Of a stretch of DNA of 64,000 nucleotides, positions 30,135 through 39,037 are shown piece after piece. Source of the stretch: Geminicoccaceae bacterium (lineage in GTDB: Bacteria; Pseudomonadota; Alphaproteobacteria; Geminicoccales; Geminicoccaceae); contig JANQNY010000006.1 in assembly GCA_028279345.1 (NCBI GenBank), positions 124,001-188,000 on the forward strand, written 5' to 3'. Made by a program: the position numbers and the translations under genes. The notes beneath the pieces were generated by a model, which saw nothing but the letters and a program-made list of their open reading frames with translations, was not told the DNA's origin and did not search any database. The first letter of the stretch is position 1; every line of letters begins with the position of its first letter.

Positions 30135-30728
30135 ATGACCATCAAGCCGAACAAACGGGAGCAGATTGGCGTCTATTTGGAGTTCGCGCGCCCATACTAC
30201 GAAAGTAAGGATGCAGCCCACGACTTCCGGCATATTCGGCGCGTCGCGGCACGGTCAGATGAACTTGCGAAGTGCGCTGACGATGAGATTCGCCTGGATC
30301 GTCTGTGCTGCCTCGTGGCGTTTCACGGCCTTGGCGGCAAGCTCGCCGACGACGCCCAGCTTGCGGAGCGCATAACGATATTCCTCGCGACGTTGGGATG
30401 GTCAGCGCCAGAGATCGAAGCGTTGCTGGCCGCATTGGCAAGACATGTGTCGGACCCGCAAACGGCAGAGGAGAGGATCGTCCATGACGCCAACCTTTTC
30501 GAAGTGACCGGACCGTTCGGCATCGCCAAGGCGTTCACCGTAGGCGGCGCCCGTGGTCAGTCCTACGAGCGCACCTTGGAGATCTTCGAGCGGAACCTCG
30601 ACAAGGCGACTTTCCGAACCTCAGCCGCCCGCGCGGCCTACGCACCTCGAAAGGTGTACGCACACGCGTTCATCAAAGCGCTTCGCGCTGACCTCGAAGA
30701 CGATCACGCAGGCATGGACGATGGCTGA
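30135..30728 (+). CDS. HD-domain-like protein with substituted HD pair
   Basis: 197 residues from ATG 30135. The arrangement of HD phosphohydrolases is recognisable: AHDFRHIRRVAAR (His29, Asp30, His33), a helix, then VAFHGLGGKL where the hallmark His-Asp pair should be, a later LARHVSDPQ and ERIVHDANLFE with the distal Asp near 118. At the HD site the second residue is Gly65 instead of Asp, so one metal ligand is missing. It could be an inactive or altered member of the uncharacterised YedJ-like branch. Unremarkable codon use; no partner gene. It ends 85 bases before the broken transketolase copy. Confidence 0.7.
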   Translation: MTIKPNKREQIGVYLEFARPYYESKDAAHDFRHIRRVAARSDELAKCADDEIRLDRLCCLVAFHGLGGKLADDAQLAERITIFLATLGWSAPEIEALLAALARHVSDPQTAEERIVHDANLFEVTGPFGIAKAFTVGGARGQSYERTLEIFERNLDKATFRTSAARAAYAPRKVYAHAFIKALRADLEDDHAGMDDG

Positions 30729-30812
30729 CATGGCGTGAGTGCGCCGGGCCACGTCGCGCATTGCGACCATACTCGGGACCATTGGGAAACACGGCGCCGG
30801 GACGAAACCCGG

Positions 30813-31064
30813 ATGCCGTTCGACTGGGCGAAGCTGCCGCTGCTCGAGGAACTCGAGCGCAAGGCGCTATGGCTCGCCCGCAGGACGGTGCACAACGCCA
30901 ACCACCTGCGCCCCCTGCGCGACGGTTTGAAGGTGAGCGGCCACCGTCGTCCTCGGCGTCCGTCGTCAGCCTGACGATCGCCAAGCCGCACGCCTCGCCC
31001 GTGTTCCACGCCATCCCGTACGTCTTGGGGAACCGGACGGAGGACCAGCTCGAGCGCTTCCGCG
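30813..31064 (+). pseudogene. Truncated, frameshifted copy of the transketolase-like gene 5' end
   Basis: The translation MPF-DWAKLPLLEELERK-ALWLA then HNANHLRP-LRDGLKVSGH matches residues 1-45 of the gene at 35266. A frameshift near 30940 then moves the match to another forward frame (SSSASVVSL, KPHASPVFHAI, LGNRTEDQLERFRA). Fourteen residues (about 42 bases) present in the intact gene between SVVSL and KPHASP are missing. Homology stops after about 80 codons. It is therefore a dead partial duplicate lying upstream of the protease gene. Confidence 0.85.
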
Positions 31065-31206
31065 CAGCGACGTGCGCTGCCGACCGCGGTCACTCTTCCG
31101 GACGCTGAGATGGACGCGCTTGCGCCACGCCACGCAGGTCGCCCGCCTTGTGCGGTTGCAAAATGCGCCAAAGTAGGCGAAATATAAGCGATAGTGATCA
31201 GCGATG

Positions 31207-31212
31207 TATAAT
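31207..31212 (+). promoter_or_regulatory. Candidate -10 box (TATAAT) of the metalloprotease gene
   Basis: A perfect TATAAT lies in an AT-rich stretch (31157-31232) 20 bases upstream of the ATG at 31233. No good -35 hexamer occurs at 16-18 bases, so it may need an activator or another sigma factor. It is placed outside the pseudogene, so the protease probably has its own promoter. Confidence 0.3.
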
Positions 31213-31232
31213 CCATTTCTAATAAATACGGG

Positions 31233-34200
31233 ATGGCGCATATGTCTACATTGCTACTCAGGCGTTGGCGACCACAATACCGGAACCCACTTTACCTGTT
31301 AATTTTTGTTGGACTTGTCTTTGGCGGAAGAGCGGTCGCGCAAATAGACGTTGGCGCGTCATTTGACTGCCCGTTGGGGAGCTGCGACGCCAACACATCG
31401 GATGAAGGCGGCGATCATCACAACGTGGTGCTCGCTGAGCACCTGGCGGAGGCACGCGCCTCCGGCAACGGAGCCGCAGAACGTTCGGCATTTGCCGAGG
31501 TCGGTGTGCGGTTTCGCCCCTGCTTCACCGGACCGGTTCGCCTAGGCATGCACGACATCGACATCGACGGCCGTCTGCGCGGTTTCGGCGGTGGCCCGGT
31601 GATTCGCGGCGACGTCAACGTCCGCACCATCTTGCGCGACGTCACCGATGGCATCGAGCTTCACAATGAAGTCGTTTTCGAGGAGGAGGAACGCGGCAAC
31701 GTCGGCGTCACGGTCAATCATGACATCAGCGTCAACCGGGAGAGCTTCGTCACCGAGACAGTAACCGAGAACCACACCTATGACTTCGTGGTCCGCGTGA
31801 ACGCGCGGAAGTTCGGCCTCAACGGCATGTCGGATTTTCAGCAGGGCGGCCGTGGCGTGAGCTTCGACCGGGTCTCTCTCGTACCGCAGCTCGAAGACAC
31901 GGACGGCGACGGGCTTTTCGATCAGTGGGAGATCTCGGGCATCGACGAAGATTGCGATGCCATTGTTGAGGTCGACTTGCCGCAAATGGGCGCCGACCCG
32001 ACGATCAAGGACGTCTTCCTCGAGCTCGATTGGATGACCGGTGAGGCGCCGACGCAGGCGGCGGTCCGTGCGGTCGTCAACGCATTCGCGTTGGCACCCG
32101 GTACCGCGGGCGGCACGAACACGCCGGGCCAGGGCATCAACCTGTGGGTCGACACCGGCGACCTCACCGACCCCACCGCTAGCGAGGATGATGCCGGGCC
32201 CAACACGTGCGGGGACGGTTTCGACAACATGCTGGACGGCGCGGAGGACCAGCTCGATCCGGACTGCCTCGTCGGCGCCCTCGCCTTCTCCAGCTTGGGA
32301 GCGGACCTCGGCGGCGGCAACGGCTTCCCCGTGAGCGGCGTCCCGGACATGTTCAACGACGCCGACGTCGATGGCGAGACCGACTTCGAGGAAGCCAAGT
32401 TCGATCCGGGACGGGGCAACTTCGATCCGGCGCGCCTCCGGGTGTTCCGTTACGCCATCAACGCCGTGCCGGCTGGACCTCCGCCGAACATGGGGGGCCA
32501 GGCGCTCCACAACGACTTCGTGCTGTTCAATCAGAACGCCGGCCTGCTGATGCACGAGCTGGGCCACACGCTCGGCCTGGGGCATGGCGGGCCGTACGAT
32601 GACGTCGAGGGCGGGGATGACGAGGTCAACTGCAAGCCAAACTACCTCAGCGTGATGAACTATCGTTTTCAAGGAGGTATTCAGGTCTCGGGTGGATTAG
32701 GCAACGGTCAAGACATCGACGGCGATGGCACGCCAGACGGTTTCATTCTCGATTACTCGCCGCCACGCTTCTCAACCGGTCCCGGCACGTTCGGTCGGAA
32801 CGCAGCGCTAGCGGCCGTCGACGAGACGGCGTGGTCAGAGGCGGTCGTTCAGGACGTCGGCGACGCCGCGAATATCAGCGCTTGGACGATCGCCAATCAG
32901 AGCCTCTTCACCGGCATGGTCAACGCGCCACCGGATTGGAACGGGGATGGCGACACCAACGACCAAGCGCCGCCGTCGATCGATTTCAACACCTCAGCAT
33001 GGACACCGAACGCCGCCGAGGGCACGGGCACCTGTTCCGATGGAATGGACCACGACTTAGACGGGCTCACCGACATCAACGACCCGGACTGCATTGTGAA
33101 CCAGCGGTGCGGACTAGCGAGTAACGCGTCGGTGCAGCAGTACAACGGAGCCAATGACTGGGACAATCTCGATCTGGATCCGAACCGGTACGCCCAAGCA
33201 GATTCGGGCGATATTCCGGGCTGGAACGATGAGCCGGGTCTCGATGACATCCGTCGCCTGCAAGCCGCCATGCAGACGACGGACATCGCTGCCGTTGCAA
33301 AGGAAGCCGACGTCGATCCGGTCGCCGCAGGTCAGCCGCTGAACTACACGATCACTGTCGAGAATCTCGGGCCCAGGGCGACGACCGAAGTCATTCTAAC
33401 TGATCTTTTGTCGCCGGACTTGCATTTCCTTGACGGAGAGCCGTCGTGCGAGGAAGCGAACGACGATGTTGTTTGCGCCGTCGGTGGCTTGGACCCTGGT
33501 GACAGCAGAGACGTGACGATCAACACCAGGGTCAGCGTCGACCTCGCCTGTGCGCCTGGTGAGCAGTTCACGGAGCTGGTGAACCTCGCCGAGACGACCA
33601 ACCTTGGCGGTCCCGACAGCGACCCCAGCAACGACACCGTTCAGCTCACCTCGTCGGCGCTCTGCGCTCGCTACGAGTATGCGGCCAAGTATGTCTGCGG
33701 GCGTCAATCCTCGAGAGACGACCCACGGCTAAGCATCGGCGAATACAAGACCACCGTTAATGTTCATAATCCTAATGATGAGGACGTCTTTTTCTTCAAG
33801 AAGGTCGCACTGGCCTTCCCGCCGGCCGAGCAAGCGCCGGGTGACGTGATTCCGATAGCCATCGATCAGTTGGCCTACGACGAGGCGCTCAAGGTGGACT
33901 GTGCGGAAGTTCGCGAGGCGCTGGAGGCGTCGCCGCAAGACTACGTCGAGGGTTACGTCATCGTTCAGAGCCCGCTCAGTCTCGATGTCGACGCCGTGTA
34001 CACGACAGAGGTCAGAGACGACGACGGGAGGGTCGTGTCCAGCAGCCTCGACGTTGAAGCCGTTGACGAACGCGAGCGTCGGCGCACGGCGGACTTGGAA
34101 GTTACCAAGAACGTGACCACTGCCACGATCGCGGAGTATCAGGTGGAAGGTCCTCAGCCTGTAAGGTTTGCCTACCACTTGGCGCTCTACGCAATCCAGC

Positions 34201-34562
34201 TAACGAACAACGGACCCGACACCGCGCACAACGTGGTCCTCAACGACGCCCTTTCGGTCAACGCTACCAACGGACTGGGAGCAGCGGCGATCTTTCCGGA
34301 GCCGATGACGCTGCCGGAGGGTGCGGAAGTCACGGATCTCGAGTTCGTCGGCCCGCATCTTTCAACCATGACGATCGCGATCGGCGACCTCGAACCGGAG
34401 GCGGCTGTCGAGGTTGCGTTTTGGGCTCTGGCCCTGACGGTCGTGATCGGTGATGGTGATCCGCATATCGAGCTACTCGACAAGGTCTCCACCGGGAGCA
34501 TCGCCGCCGAGATCGCACCCGGAAACAACTCGGTCGAGGTCGTGTCGGTCCTTGTTCCATGA
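31233..34562 (+). CDS. Large secreted metzincin-type zinc metalloprotease with DUF11-like modules
   Basis: 1109 residues. A long N-terminal signal region (basic RRWRPQYRN, then PLYLLIFVGLVFGGRAVA) indicates export. An Asp-rich Ca-binding-like repeat (DTDGDGLFDQWE, about 221-232) and two C-x-DG-x-D...DPDC modules (about 325 and 600) follow. The catalytic zinc site is HELGHTLGLGH (His441, Glu442, His445, His451), with a Met-turn in SVMNYR (Met475): metzincin clan. Two DUF11/CARDB-like beta domains lie near 685-800 (NYTITVENLGPRA) and 975-1105 (AIQLTNNGPDTA). The start has no strong ribosome site; M4 (31242) is possible. Substrate unknown. Followed within 44 bases by a small exported protein. 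Confidence 0.85.
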   Translation: MAHMSTLLLRRWRPQYRNPLYLLIFVGLVFGGRAVAQIDVGASFDCPLGSCDANTSDEGGDHHNVVLAEHLAEARASGNGAAERSAFAEVGVRFRPCFTGPVRLGMHDIDIDGRLRGFGGGPVIRGDVNVRTILRDVTDGIELHNEVVFEEEERGNVGVTVNHDISVNRESFVTETVTENHTYDFVVRVNARKFGLNGMSDFQQGGRGVSFDRVSLVPQLEDTDGDGLFDQWEISGIDEDCDAIVEVDLPQMGADPTIKDVFLELDWMTGEAPTQAAVRAVVNAFALAPGTAGGTNTPGQGINLWVDTGDLTDPTASEDDAGPNTCGDGFDNMLDGAEDQLDPDCLVGALAFSSLGADLGGGNGFPVSGVPDMFNDADVDGETDFEEAKFDPGRGNFDPARLRVFRYAINAVPAGPPPNMGGQALHNDFVLFNQNAGLLMHELGHTLGLGHGGPYDDVEGGDDEVNCKPNYLSVMNYRFQGGIQVSGGLGNGQDIDGDGTPDGFILDYSPPRFSTGPGTFGRNAALAAVDETAWSEAVVQDVGDAANISAWTIANQSLFTGMVNAPPDWNGDGDTNDQAPPSIDFNTSAWTPNAAEGTGTCSDGMDHDLDGLTDINDPDCIVNQRCGLASNASVQQYNGANDWDNLDLDPNRYAQADSGDIPGWNDEPGLDDIRRLQAAMQTTDIAAVAKEADVDPVAAGQPLNYTITVENLGPRATTEVILTDLLSPDLHFLDGEPSCEEANDDVVCAVGGLDPGDSRDVTINTRVSVDLACAPGEQFTELVNLAETTNLGGPDSDPSNDTVQLTSSALCARYEYAAKYVCGRQSSRDDPRLSIGEYKTTVNVHNPNDEDVFFFKKVALAFPPAEQAPGDVIPIAIDQLAYDEALKVDCAEVREALEASPQDYVEGYVIVQSPLSLDVDAVYTTEVRDDDGRVVSSSLDVEAVDERERRRTADLEVTKNVTTATIAEYQVEGPQPVRFAYHLALYAIQLTNNGPDTAHNVVLNDALSVNATNGLGAAAIFPEPMTLPEGAEVTDLEFVGPHLSTMTIAIGDLEPEAAVEVAFWALALTVVIGDGDPHIELLDKVSTGSIAAEIAPGNNSVEVVSVLVP

Positions 34563-34606
34563 GGCGACGCGCGGCGCTCCGGCCACCATCAGGAGGAGCT
34601 GAGCGA

Positions 34607-34873
34607 ATGTCGGCACAGGTGACGATCCTGTCGATCTTGCTGACCGGTGGCGCGCTGCTGTCGCATGGCGCGGCGGCTAGCGATAGGCCGCAAACGGCCT
34701 ATCCCGAAGCGCCGTGCGCTGAGTACGAGCGACGCCTTATCGACGTTCTGGACAGGCAGACGCGGCTGCCCTCGACGTCGTTTGCCGCGGCGCGGCAGGT
34801 CGAAGAGCGCGCTCAGCAGCTCACGCAATCACGGGAGTTTGTCGACTATCTGCGCTGCCTGTCAGAGCAGTGA
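34607..34873 (+). CDS. Small exported protein next to the metalloprotease
   Basis: 88 residues from ATG 34607, which has AGGAGGAGC upstream. A Sec signal peptide (SAQVTILSILLTGGALLSHG...AAA-SD) is clear. The mature 63 residues hold two cysteines (APCAEYERR and YLRCLSEQ) that could pair, and a helical centre. The gene starts 44 bases after the protease stop on the same strand, so cotranscription is likely. It might be an inhibitor, chaperone or unrelated; no family is recognised. Confidence 0.65.
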   Translation: MSAQVTILSILLTGGALLSHGAAASDRPQTAYPEAPCAEYERRLIDVLDRQTRLPSTSFAAARQVEERAQQLTQSREFVDYLRCLSEQ

Positions 34874-35265
34874 GGTAGCTACAACCGGCTGGCGTCGAGG
34901 TGCCGGGCCCGAGTTCGCGATGCTCTGGCGTAGGTGGCACGGGCGAGGCCAAGCATGTGGCGTTGCGCGCTCCTTTGATCTGCGGTGCCACCGTCCAATC
35001 GGACTACGCGGTGGCAGCGGTCGGCGTCGACGCACCAGGTCAGCGACCGAATGCCTCGCCGCCGTCCGCGCGAGACATAGGCCGTGGCACCAGATGCAAG
35101 GCGTGCGTTCGCAACACCCCCGGCTGGCCGCCTGTTGATTTGCGGGTGAGATCAGTCACGTTGCATGCTCCACGATGATGGGTACGCGGGCGGGGGCTTC
35201 CCGCCGCGCCGCCTTAGGGCTCGGAAGCCCATGTGCCACCGGCGTCATAGCGGGGGATCGGAACG
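34874..35265. other. Gene-free spacer upstream of the transketolase-like gene
   Basis: About 390 bases with no convincing reading frame; a 92-codon forward frame from 34900 has Cys/Gly/Pro-rich composition and no match I recognise. A hairpin GGCGGG-GGCTT-CCCGCC lies at 35189-35205, about 60 bases before the start codon. It could be the degraded 3' border of the inserted protease segment plus the transketolase promoter. Confidence 0.4.
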
Positions 35266-37641
35266 ATGCCGTTCGATCGGGCGCAGCTGCCGCTGCTCGA
35301 GGAACTCGAGCGCAAGGTGTTGTGGCTCGCCTGCTGGACCGTCCACAATGCCAACCACCTGCGTCCCGCGCGCGACGGGGTGAAGGTTGGCGGCCACCAG
35401 TCGTCTTCCGCTTCCGTCGTCAGTCTGATGACCGCGCTCTACTTCGCTGTGCTGAGGGCGCAGGACCGGGTCGCCGTCAAGCCGCACGCGTCGCCCGTGT
35501 TCCACGCCATCCAGTATCTCTTGGGGAACCAGACGCGGGACCAGCTCGAGCGCTTCCGCGCCTTCGGCGGTGCGCAGTCCTACCCGTCGCGCACCAAGGA
35601 CAAGGACGACGTCGACTTCTCCACAGGGTCAGTGGGCTTGGGCGTCGGCGTCACGCTCTTTGCGGCTCTCGTCCAGGACTACCTTCTGAACCACGAACTC
35701 GTACCGGAGGGCACCGAACGCGGCCGGATGATCGCGCTCATGGGCGACGCCGAGCTCGACGAGGGCAACATCTACGAGGCGCTCTTGGAAGGCTGGAAGC
35801 AGGACGTCCGCGATCTCTGGTGGATCGTCGACTACAACCGGCAGAGCCTGGACGGCGTCGTCAACGACGAGCTGTTCCGCCGCATCGAGATGTTCTTCGC
35901 GAATGTCGGCTGGCGGGTGGTCAACATCAAATATGGCGAGAAGCTCAGGCGCGCCTTCGAGGGTCCCTGCGGTGAGGCGCTCAAAGACTGGATCGACGAC
36001 TGCCCCAACCAGCTCTATTCGGCGCTGACATTCAAGGGAGGTGCGGCGTGGCGCGACCGCCTACGGCACGATCTGGGCGGCACGTCGGGTCTCAAGACGT
36101 TGTTGGACAGTCACGACGACCCGGCCTTGCAGCGCCTGATGACCAATCTCGGCGGGCATGACCTCGAAACGCTGCTCGACGCGTTCGAGGCCGTCGACGA
36201 CGACCATCCCACCTGCTTCGTCGCCTACACGATCAAGGGCTACGGACTGCCGCTCGCGGGCCACAAGGACAACCATGCAGGGCTCATGACGCCCGAGCAG
36301 ATGGCGCGGCTCCGCGGCGGGCATGGTGTGGACGAGGGCGCAGAGTGGTCGCCGGTGGCGGGGCTCGCAGCTCCGTCCGCGAAGCTTCAGGCGTTCCTCC
36401 GCGATGTTCCCTTCGCCAAGCGGGTCCCCATAGCCCCGCCGCCGCGACTGCAGGTGCCGCCCCTTGCGGCGCCACCCGCGCCCGTCCAGTCGACGCAGGA
36501 AGCCTTCGGCAAGATCCTCAACGACCTCGCGCGCTCGAACGCACCGATCGCCCATCACGTCATCACGACCTCACCGGACGTCACGATCTCGACCAATCTG
36601 GCGGGCTGGGTCAACCAGCGGGCCATCTTTCATCGCCAGCTTCGCCCCGATCTCTTCCGCGAGGAGCAGGTCGCCTCGCCGCTCAAATGGGATCAAGGGC
36701 CGCACGGTCAGCACCTGGAGCTCGGCATCGCCGAGAACAACCTGTTCTTGGCGCTCGCTGCGATGGGCCTCGCCCATCGGCTCTTCGGCGGTCGACTCTT
36801 GCCGGTCGGCACGCTCTACGACCCCTTCATCGCCCGCGGCCTCGATAGCCTCAACTATGCCTGCTACCAGGACGCGCGCTTTCTTCTGGCGGCGACCCCT
36901 TCCGGCATCTCGCTCGCCCCCGAAGGGGGTGCGCACCAATCGGTCGGCACGCCGCTCGTCGGGCTCGCGCAGGACGGCCTCGCCGCCTTTGAGCCCGCCT
37001 ATGCGGACGAGCTGGCGTGGCTGATTGAGTGGGCGCTCGCGTATCTCCAGAACGACGGGACGGGCAGCTCCGCCACCGGTTGGGACCGCGATCTCGAAGG
37101 TGGCTCCGTCTATCTCCGCCTTTCCACCAAGCCGCTGAACCAGCCTGCGCGCACGCTCGACGCGACGCTCAAGCAGGCGATCGTCGACGGCGGCTATTGG
37201 CAGACGCCACCCACACCCGAGACCAGGATCGCCATCGCCTATCAAGGCGTGTTGGCAGCCGAGGCCGAGGCCGCCGTCGAGACGCTTGCAGACGAAGGCG
37301 AGCCGGCCGCCCTGCTGGCGGTGACGTCGGCGGATCGCCTGAACGCCGGCTGGCACGCGGCGCAGCGCCGTCGCCAGACCGAGGCGGCGCGCGTGGCCTC
37401 GCAAGCGGAGACGCTGCTCGCCGACCTGCCGCGCCGCGCCGCGCTGGTGACGCTGATCGACGGGCACCCGGCGACCCTCTCGTGGCTTGGCGGCGTCCTA
37501 GGTCACCGCGTGCTGCCGCTCGGGGTGGAGCATTTCGGCCAATCGGGTGACACCATCGACCTCTATCGTCACCATCGGGTCGACGCGGATGCCGTTCTCG
37601 ACGCGGCGGCACACGCCCTGGTCACGACGCTAACCGCATAG
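35266..37641 (+). CDS. Transketolase / thiamine-diphosphate E1-like enzyme
   Basis: 791 residues, longer than classical transketolase (about 660) and shorter than AceE (about 890). The thiamine-diphosphate motif is GDAELDEGN...YNRQ (about residues 163-192). An early KVGGHQSSSASVVSLMTALYF is the substrate/cofactor-entry region, with PHASPVFHAI after it. Pyrimidine domain ELGIAENNLFLALAAMGLAHRL (about 485-506) has the catalytic Glu. The C-terminal transketolase-type domain ends near 790. Such proteins are annotated as transketolase or as pyruvate dehydrogenase E1 homologues; substrate choice is unsettled. No E2/E3 is adjacent. Its first 80 codons are duplicated as a pseudogene at 30813. Confidence 0.85.
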   Translation: MPFDRAQLPLLEELERKVLWLACWTVHNANHLRPARDGVKVGGHQSSSASVVSLMTALYFAVLRAQDRVAVKPHASPVFHAIQYLLGNQTRDQLERFRAFGGAQSYPSRTKDKDDVDFSTGSVGLGVGVTLFAALVQDYLLNHELVPEGTERGRMIALMGDAELDEGNIYEALLEGWKQDVRDLWWIVDYNRQSLDGVVNDELFRRIEMFFANVGWRVVNIKYGEKLRRAFEGPCGEALKDWIDDCPNQLYSALTFKGGAAWRDRLRHDLGGTSGLKTLLDSHDDPALQRLMTNLGGHDLETLLDAFEAVDDDHPTCFVAYTIKGYGLPLAGHKDNHAGLMTPEQMARLRGGHGVDEGAEWSPVAGLAAPSAKLQAFLRDVPFAKRVPIAPPPRLQVPPLAAPPAPVQSTQEAFGKILNDLARSNAPIAHHVITTSPDVTISTNLAGWVNQRAIFHRQLRPDLFREEQVASPLKWDQGPHGQHLELGIAENNLFLALAAMGLAHRLFGGRLLPVGTLYDPFIARGLDSLNYACYQDARFLLAATPSGISLAPEGGAHQSVGTPLVGLAQDGLAAFEPAYADELAWLIEWALAYLQNDGTGSSATGWDRDLEGGSVYLRLSTKPLNQPARTLDATLKQAIVDGGYWQTPPTPETRIAIAYQGVLAAEAEAAVETLADEGEPAALLAVTSADRLNAGWHAAQRRRQTEAARVASQAETLLADLPRRAALVTLIDGHPATLSWLGGVLGHRVLPLGVEHFGQSGDTIDLYRHHRVDADAVLDAAAHALVTTLTA

Positions 37642-37726
37642 TGCAATTGCGAACTGCTGGAGCCGGGGTGCACTAGGGAGAGAGAGCGCCTCGGCGGCGC
37701 GCTGTTTGACGCGACAAGGCACCCTG

Positions 37727-38428
37727 ATGGATCTCGACTACCAGATCGTCGAGCGGGCGGAGGGATATCCCTACGACCTCCGTGAGGAGGCCTTTGTCTT
37801 CAAGAACGGTGAGGTTCAGCCCTACGATTTCGCCGAGCTTCGGCAGCGCACGCCGGTCGTAGCGATCGGCTCGAACGCATCGCCTCGACGTCTCGCGAGC
37901 AAGTTTGGTGACGAAGCCGTGGTGCCGGTCCGCCCGGCGCAGTTGCGCGATCGTGCCGTCGTCTACGCAGCCGCCGTCACGATCTATGGCGCGATCCCCG
38001 CGACGATCACCGAGGTGCCAGGAGCGACGGCGCTGGTTGCCGTAACCTATCTCGACGATGCCCAGCTCCGGCGCATGAATGCGACCGAGAGCCTCGATCG
38101 CAATTATGAACTCGTCGACGTCGGCCGGTCCGTGATGATCGACGACGAGCCGATTGCCGGTCGTGTGCTTGCCTATCGGAGCCTCTATGGGCCGCTGAGG
38201 ATCAACGGCCAGCCCGTGCGGTTGGCGGAGGTGCCCACCGTCGGGACAACATTCGGCGCCGCCTATCAATCCGGGATGCTGGCCCTTCTCCACCAGCGCT
38301 TCGCGGCGCCCGGCGAGATCTACGCCTCCTTCATCGGTGACCTCGTGGCCTCGCCTGAGCGCCGCGCGGAGATCATGGCACAGTTGGCAGCGGGCCTGTC
38401 GACAAAGCCGCGCTGCAACGCCGGGTAG
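37727..38428 (+). CDS. Hypothetical protein with gamma-glutamylcyclotransferase-like features
   Basis: 233 residues from ATG 37727 with AAGG eight bases upstream; an upstream TTG is possible. The segment VVAIGSNASPRRLASKF resembles the Y-G-S-N loop of gamma-glutamylcyclotransferase (GGCT)-fold proteins, and MNATESLDRNYELVDVG could be the region with the catalytic Glu. The rest does not match strongly. If correct it might act on gamma-glutamyl compounds; that is weak inference. It follows the transketolase-like gene by 85 bases and is convergent with DUF924. Confidence 0.6.
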   Translation: MDLDYQIVERAEGYPYDLREEAFVFKNGEVQPYDFAELRQRTPVVAIGSNASPRRLASKFGDEAVVPVRPAQLRDRAVVYAAAVTIYGAIPATITEVPGATALVAVTYLDDAQLRRMNATESLDRNYELVDVGRSVMIDDEPIAGRVLAYRSLYGPLRINGQPVRLAEVPTVGTTFGAAYQSGMLALLHQRFAAPGEIYASFIGDLVASPERRAEIMAQLAAGLSTKPRCNAG

Positions 38429-38494
38429 CTAGCGGCAGGGCACGCCAAGCGCACCTCGCGGCAGTCTTGGAGTCTCCAGGCGCACCCCGAGCGT

Positions 38495-39037
38495 TCAGAA
38501 GCCGGCGCCGGGTTGGCTCAGATACTCTTGTTCCTCGAGCGTCGAGACACGGCCCAAGGCGGCGTTGCGGTGGGGGAAGCGCCCGAAGCGACGGACCACG
38601 TCGCGGTGCCGATGCGCGTAGTCGGCGTATTCGGCGTCGCCTAGCGCCTCCATGAGCTCACAGCAGCGGTCCTGGTCCTCGAGATCTTCGCTGTGCTCCA
38701 GCGGCAAATAGAGAAACGCCCGCTCGTCGACGCTGAGTGCGGCCGGCACACCGCGGGCGATGGCGGCGTCGGTCTCGGCCCTGGCAACCGAATCATACGC
38801 GAAGGCGCGCGCTTCACCGCGCCACAGGTTGCGCGGTAGCTGGTCCAAGGCAACGATCAGGGCGACCGTGCCCTTGGGCGTCGCGCGCCAATCGCGCAGC
38901 TCGCCCGCTACGGCCTGCTCGGGGAGCGAGCCGAACCGCTCGCGGATCATCTGGTCCACGGTGTCGTCGCGCGTGAACCAAGCCGCCCGCGTCAGCTCCT
39001 CGAACCAGAAGCGCCAGAGCGCCAGCGGTCCAGTCAT
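38495..39037 (-). CDS. DUF924 family protein
   Basis: 180 residues. The DUF924 pattern is complete: LRFWFEEL-like start (LWRFWFEELTR), WFTRDD, ALIVALDQLPRNLWRGEARAFAYD, FLYLPLEHSEDLEDQDR and RFGRFPHRNAALGR. The fold is all-helical and resembles TPR-like repeats; its biochemical role is unknown. ATG 39037 overlaps the stop of the permease upstream by four bases, so it is translated in the same operon. A much longer frame extends upstream but is the shadow of that permease. Confidence 0.88.
   Translation of the reverse strand: MTGPLALWRFWFEELTRAAWFTRDDTVDQMIRERFGSLPEQAVAGELRDWRATPKGTVALIVALDQLPRNLWRGEARAFAYDSVARAETDAAIARGVPAALSVDERAFLYLPLEHSEDLEDQDRCCELMEALGDAEYADYAHRHRDVVRRFGRFPHRNAALGRVSTLEEQEYLSQPGAGF

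Noticed and set aside
34900-35178. Short forward frame (about 92 codons) before the transketolase-like gene
   Set aside because: No ribosome site, atypical Cys/Gly/Pro-rich composition, no recognisable family; treated as spacer.
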